Of a stretch of 64,000 bases of DNA, positions 57,282 through 64,000 are shown piece after piece. Source of the DNA: an uncultured Pseudomonadales bacterium. Its GTDB lineage: Bacteria; Pseudomonadota; Gammaproteobacteria; Pseudomonadales; Cellvibrionaceae. The notes under the pieces are model-generated. The model saw nothing but the letters and a program-made list of their open reading frames with translations. It was not told where the DNA came from and made no database searches. The stretch covers positions 310,001 through 374,000 of the forward strand of contig CANLBN010000002.1 of the NCBI GenBank assembly GCA_947488935.1. Direction: 5' to 3'. The position numbers were made by a program, and so were the translations under genes. Within the stretch, counting starts at the first letter, position 1, and each line of letters begins with the position of its first letter.

Positions 57282-57683
57282 TTAAATACTTTTAGATAAA
57301 TCATAACCTGCTTTAGCGGCTTGTTCTAAAATAGAATCGCGTGTTGCTCCCACCTTTAACTCACTGAGTGCCCAAAGAATGCTACACCGTGTACCCGAGC
57401 GGCAATAGGCATGTATAGGTGTGGGAGTATTGTTGATGATTTCAGAAAAGTTATCGCCATCCTGTGGCGTCATTTTGCCCGAGATAACCGGCATAAAATG
57501 GAATTCCATACCGCTATTTATCGCTTGCTCGCGAATTTTATCATGCTCTAATTGGCCAGGGTCTTCGCCATCGGGCCGATTACAAATAATTGTTTTAATA
57601 CCCTCGTTTTTTAAAAAAGCGACATCCTCTAAACTGATTTGGCTAGATACCGATAAAGTATCACTGATTTGTTTACGTTCCAT
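57282..57683 (-). CDS. DUF442/TIGR01244-family phosphatase-like protein
   Basis: A 133-residue protein of the beta-lactamase-hydrolase-like (BLH) phosphatase group. EDVAFLKNEGIKTIICNRPDGEDPGQ (about 20-45) and the active-site loop HAYCRSGTRC (near 92-101) with the dual-specificity-phosphatase CxxGxxR form. Members hydrolyse phosphoesters or act in sulfide handling when fused to other domains. Here the protein is stand-alone, placed between rimB and rimK, which is an unusual neighbour set. Its role in the S6-modification context is unknown. Confidence 0.85.
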   Translation of the reverse strand: MERKQISDTLSVSSQISLEDVAFLKNEGIKTIICNRPDGEDPGQLEHDKIREQAINSGMEFHFMPVISGKMTPQDGDNFSEIINNTPTPIHAYCRSGTRCSILWALSELKVGATRDSILEQAAKAGYDLSKSI

Positions 57684-57722
57684 AATAAGCCTCTATATTT
57701 TTCATCGGGTAGAAGGGTGTAT

Positions 57723-58232
57723 TTATCGAGCGATTTTCTCATTGATGTTGTTATCTGTTGGCCGCCCCATTAAATAAGATTTACCAGGGGCCACATTAAA
57801 ATGCTTTGCTAGTGCAGTTCTTCCAAGTAGCATTTTAAATTTCATAGTTGAGCGATTGGTTAATGTTAACTCAATGTCTTTGGTGATTCCGCCTAGTGCT
57901 ATCTGAGTATTGATAACATATCGCGTTTCTTTTTCTCCACTAGAGCTTGTGATTTCACGCTGGCCTAAGGTGGGAGCTTCGCAAATTATTTGCTGCTTGT
58001 TGTCATTGTCGTCAATACTATCAAGATCATCGCTGGAAAAATAATCGCTAAGCCCAAATTTTACATAGGGCGTACCGTCTTTTTCAAAGGGCTCTATAAA
58101 GTCTGAATGTAGCGCTGAGGTTCTAGCGCCAGTATCTACTTTGACTTTGATATTACTTATACCGAGATCAGGTAATGCCAACCATTCTCTCCAGCCTATT
58201 GTAACGGCTATATTATTATTGTTTTTCTTCAT
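57723..58232 (-). CDS. rimB: Retropepsin-like aspartic endopeptidase RimB (formerly ATP-dependent zinc protease)
   Basis: A 169-residue protein with the DUF785/RimB fold. TIGWREWLALPDLGISNIKVKVDTGARTSALHSDFI (about 10-47) carries the DTGA catalytic-aspartate motif of retropepsins. RYVINTQIALGGITKDIELTLTNRSTMKFKMLLGRTAL is the conserved second half. In Pseudomonas, RimB works with RimK in control of S6 glutamylation. Here it is the first gene of the minus-strand group that includes rimK. Confidence 0.9.
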   Translation of the reverse strand: MKKNNNNIAVTIGWREWLALPDLGISNIKVKVDTGARTSALHSDFIEPFEKDGTPYVKFGLSDYFSSDDLDSIDDNDNKQQIICEAPTLGQREITSSSGEKETRYVINTQIALGGITKDIELTLTNRSTMKFKMLLGRTALAKHFNVAPGKSYLMGRPTDNNINEKIAR

Positions 58233-58454
58233 CCATAGGACCTAAATCTATTAACTCCTTATATATTACGTGCAGTAATAGGTGTAGGGCAATCACGATT
58301 TTTAACAATTCGTAGGAATATGTCTAAATACAAATAATTAGCAGGTGATATCTTGTCGAAACCTGTTCTATAATGCAAAAACACTTGTTTGTAACAAGCA
58401 AAATTCTTTAAGCAGGTGGCTGTTTTATTACTGCCTACAAATAGGGGCTAAATG

Positions 58455-58919
58455 ATGAGTTTTTTTAAGATCTCGGGTCGTACGTTTAAATGGCTTATGG
58501 CGCTTTGGCCACCATTTTGGTTTACCGGCATTCGCTATGAGTATGTCAGTGATGATTTTCGTAAAATTCGAGTAGGCATGGCTTTACGCTTTTACAATAA
58601 AAATATTCATGGCTTACAGTATGGCGGTAACCTCTTTAGCATGACTGATGCTTGTCATGGCATCATGCTTTTTCGCAATCTAGGGTCTGATTACAATGTA
58701 CTCGATAAATCAGCTGAAATAGAGTTTGTGCGACCAGGTAGAGGAAAGGTTGTTTTAGAATGTATAGTGACAGACGAAGATATAGAAGAGATAAAACAGA
58801 AGACGGCAAATGGCGATAAGTATTTCAAGGAATTTACGGTCCATGTTAAAGACCTTGAGGGCGAAATCATAGCAGCGGTCACTAAAACGGTCTATGTCCG
58901 TAAAAAACGTCAAAAGTAG
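58455..58919 (+). CDS. DUF4442-domain protein (hotdog fold)
   Basis: A 154-residue protein from the ATG at 58455, with AGGGG seven bases upstream (another ATG is three bases earlier). The DUF4442 pattern is visible in FTGIRYEYVSDDFRKIRVGMALRFYNKNIHGLQYGGNLFSMTDACHGIMLFRNLG and DKSAEIEFVRPGRGKV. The domain has a thioesterase-like hotdog fold, and members are often annotated as putative acyl-CoA thioesterases without proof. It is transcribed away from rimB with 220 bases between. Confidence 0.85.
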   Translation: MSFFKISGRTFKWLMALWPPFWFTGIRYEYVSDDFRKIRVGMALRFYNKNIHGLQYGGNLFSMTDACHGIMLFRNLGSDYNVLDKSAEIEFVRPGRGKVVLECIVTDEDIEEIKQKTANGDKYFKEFTVHVKDLEGEIIAAVTKTVYVRKKRQK

Positions 58920-59045
58920 CTGTTTTATTCACTAAAAGTCGCTTTTTTGTTGTTTTTAAGTGTAGATTACTTCTTTTATATCTATTTATTTCTAAGCTTA
59001 TTGCTTTATCTGCCGATACCTTTAACAAGGTAAGGTAGATAATTT

Positions 59046-60668
59046 ATGCTTAAGATTCCTTCAACGCGATTCTTATTTTCAATCACGATAGTCTTTGTTT
59101 TTGTCGGCGTGTGGGCTTTATACGGCCTATATGCGTCGCCTGTGCATCATCAAATTAATAATGAATCCAGTGCTGCCCATAACAAACAAAGCCTCGAGAA
59201 CCATACACTTGCATTAAAAGTAACCTTGTCACAGCAGTTAATGTTGAATGAGCTCCAATTTAAATTTGATGAAATTCACAAATTATATATTGTTGCCGTA
59301 AATACCATTGACTCAAGCTATTTGCAGCAGGCTAATAATCAAGGCAAAGATTTAGTCATTGAGTTTGAGCAAGCCAATATTGATAGTGACTCTCTCAAAC
59401 GTTATCTAAAGGCTAGCCACATTGTAGTGGGGCGTTTAATCGACGGAACTGTTGATGTCTCAAAGCTCAATAAGCAAGCAAAGGAAAGGAATAGCCTTTT
59501 TGAACAGGTGCAAGCTAGTTTGATGAAGGAAAAGAATACAGTAGAGCAGGTCACCCTTGATGCTCTAAGTGGATTAGATAATCTAGATTTAGCCGTTACT
59601 GCTAAACCTATTCAAAATTATAGATGGTTTTTACTGCTGGTACTCATCTTTGCCGCAATACTGTTTGTAGCTATTTTGGGTATTGTGATACAAAAAAAAG
59701 TAAGTAATAAGTTACTGAAATTTATTGAACAATGCTCGACAACAGTTGATAACAATGCAGGCTTGAGCGAGTCAATGTTTTCTGGGTTATCAAAACCCAT
59801 TAAAAAAGCATTAATTGAACTCTCCGAAAGCGTTAATAAAAATAAAAAATACAAAGAACAATTAGAAGACATTAGCAATGAGTTAGAGTGCGCGTTAAAT
59901 AAATTTTCGAAACATAATGATGCCTATGAAGATGATGGTTTATCTGCGCCTAAAAATAGTGAATTGCTTTTAATCGATATTAAAAATAAGTGGTCAAAAG
60001 AAGTAGTTCATCTAAGAGAAAAAATGGATGAGAATTTGTTCCGTTTAGAAAGCGATTTAAGTAGAGGCAGTAACAAAGATATCGATAAAGGCTTTGAAAA
60101 AGAATGTAAAAGAGAAGCAACAGCTAAGAGTGCTCAGGAAAGTGATACTTCCGAATTAATGAATAAGCTTGCCAATAATACCGATTTAATTAAGGGCGTT
60201 GTTAATGTTATCAAATCTGTCGCTGAGCAGACTAATCTATTGGCGCTCAATGCGGCGATAGAGGCTGCACGTGCGGGTGACCAAGGCAGAGGGTTTGCTG
60301 TGGTTGCCGATGAAGTCCGCGCTTTGGCACAAAAAACTCAGGTTTCTACAATTGATATAGAAAATATAGTGGGCGAACTTCAGAATGTATCCAACGATAT
60401 TAGCTCAGTGTTAGGTGAAGTAGGGCAAGAGCCTGACGAAAACTTGGTAGAAGAAATTAAAAATTTAGAAGAGCTTTTACGCATTGATAAAAAAGAGAGG
60501 AAAGAGTTAATTCAGTGCTTAGTGAATTATTTTGATGATGTGGAGTCTGATGTTATATCTGTATTTGATACAGTTAAGCAGGAACATTTTTTTGACGTCA
60601 AAAAACAGACGGAAAAAAATCAAAAGGTAATTGATTTTATTGATGAAATTAAAAAAATGTCCAAGTAA
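59046..60668 (+). CDS. Methyl-accepting chemotaxis protein, short atypical form
   Basis: A 540-residue chemoreceptor. Transmembrane segments lie at about 9-30 and 193-216, enclosing a helical periplasmic domain of about 160 residues. No clear HAMP domain is seen after the second. The signalling hairpin is at about 391-440: [41 protein letters not shown]. There is no C-terminal CheR-binding pentapeptide. The cytoplasmic domain is unusually short around the tip and is followed by a charged coiled-coil tail. No che genes are nearby, so it is an orphan receptor. Confidence 0.9.
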   Translation: MLKIPSTRFLFSITIVFVFVGVWALYGLYASPVHHQINNESSAAHNKQSLENHTLALKVTLSQQLMLNELQFKFDEIHKLYIVAVNTIDSSYLQQANNQGKDLVIEFEQANIDSDSLKRYLKASHIVVGRLIDGTVDVSKLNKQAKERNSLFEQVQASLMKEKNTVEQVTLDALSGLDNLDLAVTAKPIQNYRWFLLLVLIFAAILFVAILGIVIQKKVSNKLLKFIEQCSTTVDNNAGLSESMFSGLSKPIKKALIELSESVNKNKKYKEQLEDISNELECALNKFSKHNDAYEDDGLSAPKNSELLLIDIKNKWSKEVVHLREKMDENLFRLESDLSRGSNKDIDKGFEKECKREATAKSAQESDTSELMNKLANNTDLIKGVVNVIKSVAEQTNLLALNAAIEAARAGDQGRGFAVVADEVRALAQKTQVSTIDIENIVGELQNVSNDISSVLGEVGQEPDENLVEEIKNLEELLRIDKKERKELIQCLVNYFDDVESDVISVFDTVKQEHFFDVKKQTEKNQKVIDFIDEIKKMSK

Positions 60669-60736
60669 AAGCCAAAAATGCTATTGGCTAATCCTATTTT
60701 TACGGGTATTATTCGCATAAAAAAATAAGGCACTAA

Positions 60737-60985
60737 ATGATCTATCTTAATACTCCCTACACACAAGTTCATTCGCAAAAATTAAAAAAGTATTTATCCA
60801 GCGAGGAAGTTAACACCGGTTCAGAGGTTGTCTCTGAAGGTGAGTTTATTGAAGCAGCTTGGTGGAAGGAAAAGCGTAATAGGCGAGACCGTCGCCAACG
60901 TTCGATTAAGCCATTGCTTGATTTACGTGTTACTCGAGATAGAAGAGTAGATCCAGATCGGCCTCCAATCAGTATTAAAGTGTAA
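60737..60985 (+). CDS. Small basic protein of unknown function
   Basis: An 82-residue protein with an ATG start 68 bases after the chemoreceptor gene. The N-terminal half is polar, and the C-terminal half is strongly basic (WKEKRNRRDRRQRSIKPLLDLRVTRDRRVDPDR), resembling small proteins next to chemoreceptor or FlhB-like genes. No domain name can be given. The distinct composition and the ribosome site (AAGG) support a real gene. Confidence 0.65.
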   Translation: MIYLNTPYTQVHSQKLKKYLSSEEVNTGSEVVSEGEFIEAAWWKEKRNRRDRRQRSIKPLLDLRVTRDRRVDPDRPPISIKV

Positions 60986-61102
60986 GTGTTTTGCTTGTAT
61001 CTCGCCTTTTGCTACGTCCATGATGCTATAAAAAACTAACCCTCTCTATATTTACCTGTCTATAATAGCCGTCTTTATTGGTTTCTCACTAAAAGGTGGA
61101 TG

Positions 61103-61912
61103 ATGATTTTTGGAAAGTTAATTGGTGGCGCTATTGGTTTTTACTCTGGCGGGTTTTTTGCTTGTCTATTTGGTGTTTTTATTGGGCATTTATTTGATAG
61201 CTCACTTAAACGCTTTATGCAGAGTGACTCTCCAGAAGCGCTTGCTATTATTCAACAAAATTTCTTTGAGACCACCTTTACTCTGATCGGTTATTTGGCT
61301 AAATCCGATGGCCGCGTAACGACCGAGGAGATCAAACAAACAGAAGCTTTGATGGCGCAAATGGGCTTAACCGCTGATCATAAGCGAGAAGCCATTAAGC
61401 TTTTTAAACTCGGTTCAGCAGCTGACTTTGATCCAACCGAGACACTTACCCGTTTTCGTGAGCGCTGTGGCACTCGTCCACGCCTAGTGCAAATGTTAAT
61501 GATGTACCTTGTCAATACCGCTTTGGCAGATGGTAAATTTGATGATGGTGAAGAGGCTGCCCTAAAAGCTGTCGCTGAGGGCCTAAATTACTCCGAGTTT
61601 GCCTTTGCACAACTATTGCGAATGATCAAAGCCCAGGGCACGTTCTCTAGTAGCGGGTCGTATTATTCATCGGGTGCTGGTGGGGCTCCGCGTTCTTCTG
61701 CTGATGAACTAAATACTGCCTACGATGCGTTAGGCGTTTCATCCTCTGCTAGCGATTCCGAAATTAAAAAAGCCTACCGTAAACTTATGAGTGAGTACCA
61801 CCCGGATAAACTCATGGGACAAGGGGTGCCTGATGATATGTTAAAAGCTGCTACTGAGCGCTCTCAAGAAGTGCAGGCTGCCTATGATGTCATCAAAAAA
61901 GCGCGAAAATAA
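61103..61912 (+). CDS. djlA: Co-chaperone DjlA
   Basis: Membrane-anchored J-domain protein that stimulates DnaK. It has 269 residues from the ATG at 61103, six bases after AAGG (an ATG directly before it is less well spaced). An N-terminal glycine-rich membrane segment (about 5-30, [29 protein letters not shown]) is followed by a TerB-like helical domain (about 50-180), a serine/glycine linker and a C-terminal J domain with YHPDKL (near 230). In gammaproteobacteria this gene usually lies near lptD/surA or, as here, elsewhere. Confidence 0.95.
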   Translation: MIFGKLIGGAIGFYSGGFFACLFGVFIGHLFDSSLKRFMQSDSPEALAIIQQNFFETTFTLIGYLAKSDGRVTTEEIKQTEALMAQMGLTADHKREAIKLFKLGSAADFDPTETLTRFRERCGTRPRLVQMLMMYLVNTALADGKFDDGEEAALKAVAEGLNYSEFAFAQLLRMIKAQGTFSSSGSYYSSGAGGAPRSSADELNTAYDALGVSSSASDSEIKKAYRKLMSEYHPDKLMGQGVPDDMLKAATERSQEVQAAYDVIKKARK

Positions 61913-62057
61913 CCAATATTACTGCCGATAGGGTGATCCTCTAAAAAGAGATATGTGGCTGTTTTTTGTATATGACAATATGGTACATTGCACACCATTA
62001 ATAGGCTTGGTGCCTAAAAGTAATAAATATAACAAATAACGACAAATAGAGGTTTGT

Positions 62058-62681
62058 GTGCAAAGTATTATAGTTGCTGGTGGTTGGTTAATGCTGCCGC
62101 TAATTCTGTGTTCTATAGCAATGATTGCGATAACAGTAGAGCGTTTTTGGACGCTAAACCCCAAAAAAGTTGCCCCCAAACATCAGCTTGCCCAAGTGTG
62201 GTCATGGATAAAGAATAACGAAGTGAATGCTGAGCGCCTGCGTGCGTTAAAACAATCCTCGGAGTTAGGTGTTATTTTAGCCGCGGGTCTTAGTAACTCG
62301 CGCAATGGCCGTGAGACAATGAAAGACAGTATTCAAGAGGCGGCTAATCAAGTCATACACTCAATGGAGCGCTATATCGGAGCATTAGGGACCATTGCTG
62401 CAGTTGCCCCCTTGTTGGGTTTATTAGGTACAGTATTGGGTATGATTAAAGTCTTTGTTGCCATTGAATTACAGGGTACGGGTAATGCAGGTGCTTTAGC
62501 CGGTGGTATTTCTGAGGCACTTATTACTACAGCAGCTGGGCTTTTAGTGGCGATTCCTGCGATGATTGCCCACCGTTTTTATATTCGCCGTATAGATTCT
62601 CTGGCAGTGACTATGGAGCAAGAAGCGGTTAAATTAGTAGACGCTTTACATAGTGATCGACGCGTGGATGTGAAGTCTTAA
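62058..62681 (+). CDS. exbB: MotA/TolQ/ExbB-family proton channel protein
   Basis: Inner-membrane motor subunit of 207 residues with a GTG start after AGAGG. Transmembrane segments are at about 5-28, 105-130 and 145-175. GALGTIAAVAPLLGLLGTVLGMIKVF and GISEALITTAAGLLVAIPAMIAHRFY are the conserved pore-forming helices. With ExbD it uses the proton gradient to energise TonB-dependent or similar outer-membrane transport. No TonB is next to it. The exbB-exbD-lpxK order is common in gammaproteobacteria. Confidence 0.95.
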   Translation: MQSIIVAGGWLMLPLILCSIAMIAITVERFWTLNPKKVAPKHQLAQVWSWIKNNEVNAERLRALKQSSELGVILAAGLSNSRNGRETMKDSIQEAANQVIHSMERYIGALGTIAAVAPLLGLLGTVLGMIKVFVAIELQGTGNAGALAGGISEALITTAAGLLVAIPAMIAHRFYIRRIDSLAVTMEQEAVKLVDALHSDRRVDVKS

Positions 62682-62685
62682 GGTT

Positions 62686-63108
62686 ATGGAATTTCGTCGC
62701 CAAGTTAGAGAAGAAGAGAGTATCAATTTAACACCATTGATCGATGTGGTGTTTCTACTGCTTATCTTTTTTATGGTATCTACAACCTTTACTAAAGAAA
62801 CACACTTGGCAGTCGATTTGCCAGAGGCCTCTGCTGAGGCTTCAACGGTGACTAAGCAAAGTATTGATATTGTAGTGCGCCAAAATGGTGATTATGCGAT
62901 CAATGGTAAAAATGTTATTAATCAACAGGCAGATACACTGCATCGTGCGCTTGCAAAAATAGCAAACGGAGATAATAAACAGCCATTGGTTATTACCGCA
63001 GATGCAAAAGCACCGCATCAGGCGGTTGTTCGTGCTATGGATGTAGCCGGTAAACTCGGTTTTGAGCAGTTGCGTATTACCACTCAGGAACCTGTTATAA
63101 ACCCCTAA
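62686..63108 (+). CDS. exbD: ExbD/TolR-family protein
   Basis: Second subunit of the ExbB-ExbD motor; 140 residues, starting four bases after the exbB stop. A single N-terminal membrane helix (about 19-40) reads LTPLIDVVFLLLIFFMVSTTF, with the conserved membrane aspartate that carries protons. The rest is a periplasmic domain with VVIRQNGDYAINGK-like strands and ADAKAPHQAVVRAMDVAGKLGFEQLRITT. Together with exbB it forms one transcript leading into lpxK. Confidence 0.96.
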   Translation: MEFRRQVREEESINLTPLIDVVFLLLIFFMVSTTFTKETHLAVDLPEASAEASTVTKQSIDIVVRQNGDYAINGKNVINQQADTLHRALAKIANGDNKQPLVITADAKAPHQAVVRAMDVAGKLGFEQLRITTQEPVINP

Positions 63109-63185
63109 ACAACCCCTTAAATAATATGGGGCGGGCTAGCTCTAACTCTTATTTTCTAACTTTTTATCCACATTAAGGCTATACC

Positions 63186-64000
63186 TTGAGCAAATCGAAG
63201 CAATCTCTACTGCATCAGTTTTTTCTCAATCTTTGGTATGAACCAAGTCTAAAAAACCGCCTTCTCAGCTACTGCTTCTCACCTCTCTCTTTGCTGTTTA
63301 AATCACTGGCGAGTATCAAGCGATCACAGGATACGCAGGCGGCTAAAAAGCTACCCGTACCTGTCGTGGTCATCGGTAATATAACGGTAGGTGGTACGGG
63401 TAAAACTCCGGTTGTGATTGCATTGGCAACGGCATTACAAGCGCAGGGTAAAAGTGTAGGGATTATTAGCCGTGGCTATGGTGGCACACACAGCAAGAGT
63501 GAGCCCGCAAGCCCGCTTTTAGTGGACTCCCAAACCTCTGTCTTAGTGAGTGGTGATGAATCATTACTTATTGCCCAAGAGACACAGTGCCCCGTAGTTA
63601 TTGATCGTGATCGTAGCCGTGCAGCGGAGTATTTATTAAAGCAGTTCCCTAATACCGATATTATTATCAGCGATGATGGTTTACAGCACTATAAGCTTTA
63701 TCGTAGCCTAGAGATCGTCGTGATCGATAACAAGCGTGGTTTGGGTAATCAGTTTTGCTTGCCTGCAGGGCCTTTGAGAGAGCCAGTATCACGACTGGAA
63801 AGCGTTGATTGGATATTGTTGAATACTCAAGAGTTGAATAGCCAAGAGGCTGATAACTGCGAGCCTTTAAAAGAGACAGTTAGCCAAGCTTTCCCTAATG
63901 GCCAGTTTCAGCTAGCATCGGTGAGCTTACAGCCCACTCAGTGGCTAAATATAGGTCTACAACAGCATTATGAGTTGCAAGAGCCGAGTTGGTATCAAGC
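63186..64000 (+). CDS. lpxK: Tetraacyldisaccharide 4'-kinase (partial)
   Basis: Phosphorylates the lipid A precursor at the 4' position. The frame starts with TTG at 63186, with AAGG seven bases before it and an in-frame TAA four codons upstream, so the start cannot lie earlier. It runs off the right edge with about 271 codons of a roughly 330-residue family present. FLNLWYEPSLKNRLL is the membrane-associated N-terminus, VVVIGNITVGGTGKTPVVIAL is the P-loop, GIISRGYGG follows, and DIIISDDGLQHYKLYRSLEIVVID is the family hallmark. Confidence 0.95.
   Translation, partial: MSKSKQSLLHQFFLNLWYEPSLKNRLLSYCFSPLSLLFKSLASIKRSQDTQAAKKLPVPVVVIGNITVGGTGKTPVVIALATALQAQGKSVGIISRGYGGTHSKSEPASPLLVDSQTSVLVSGDESLLIAQETQCPVVIDRDRSRAAEYLLKQFPNTDIIISDDGLQHYKLYRSLEIVVIDNKRGLGNQFCLPAGPLREPVSRLESVDWILLNTQELNSQEADNCEPLKETVSQAFPNGQFQLASVSLQPTQWLNIGLQQHYELQEPSWYQ

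Overview
The window looks like a chromosomal segment of a marine-type gammaproteobacterium with moderately AT-rich DNA. The main evidence is the conserved block tRNA-Val, thrS, infC, rpmI, rplT, pheS, pheT, ihfA, MerR-family gene, tRNA-Pro, together with djlA, exbB-exbD-lpxK, ppnN, gor and a rimB/rimK group. All names rest on recognising protein families from their motifs. No database search was possible.

Layout. (1) 1-17.3 kb, minus strand: one long surface-polysaccharide operon. It begins with a MarR-like EPS regulator and runs through GDP-fucose synthase, an ABC flippase and an almost complete pseudaminic-acid pathway (pseB, pseC, pseF, pseG, pseI). It continues with two methyltransferases, a WbqC-like protein, an oxidoreductase/aminotransferase/acetyltransferase trio and two unknown proteins, and ends in the CDP-glucose genes rfbF and rfbG (rfbG is cut by the window edge). 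Its leader carries a likely promoter, a palindromic operator and a hairpin followed by an ops-like GCGGTAGC, suggesting RfaH-type control. (2) 17.9-22.7 kb, plus strand: a glycosyltransferase, a sugar-nucleotide reductase/epimerase, a phosphoglycosyl transferase and a WbpM-type dehydratase. (3) 22.8-31.2 kb: translation genes with two tRNAs. The tRNA-Val is followed by a 154-bp unit ending in a second copy of its last 19 bases, resembling the rtT repeats of E. coli tyrT. (4) 31.5-35.6 kb: copC-copD and rmlB-rmlA.

(5) 35.6-43.3 kb: a sulfonate (taurine-type) catabolic block. A class-V aminotransferase is divergent from xsc, which is followed by pta and by a CobS-like AAA+ ATPase and CobT-like VWA protein, with no CobN or cobalamin gene nearby. 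The 806-bp divergent region holds several TGGAC half-sites and a hairpin leader. The AAA+/VWA pair is the best candidate for an undescribed system: I infer a chaperone, activase or metal-insertion role for this pathway, by analogy with CbbQ/CbbO and NorQ/NorD.

(6) 43.4-51.3 kb: small membrane protein, cytochrome P460, YchJ, GGCT-like, YnfA, hydrolase-OsmC fusion, ppnN, YebC-like and gor. (7) 51.37-54.6 kb: a small gene-cassette region without an integrase. Two cassettes show the integron hallmark that their first bases complement the R'' box of their own attC site. One carries an unknown gene, the other a GNAT gene. A third and a fourth cassette are likely but decayed, and a transglutaminase gene lies among them. 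(8) 54.7-64 kb: a VF530-type protein, an AstE/AspA-like hydrolase, rimK, a DUF442 phosphatase, rimB, a DUF4442 protein, a chemoreceptor, a small basic protein, djlA, exbB, exbD and the start of lpxK (cut by the window edge).
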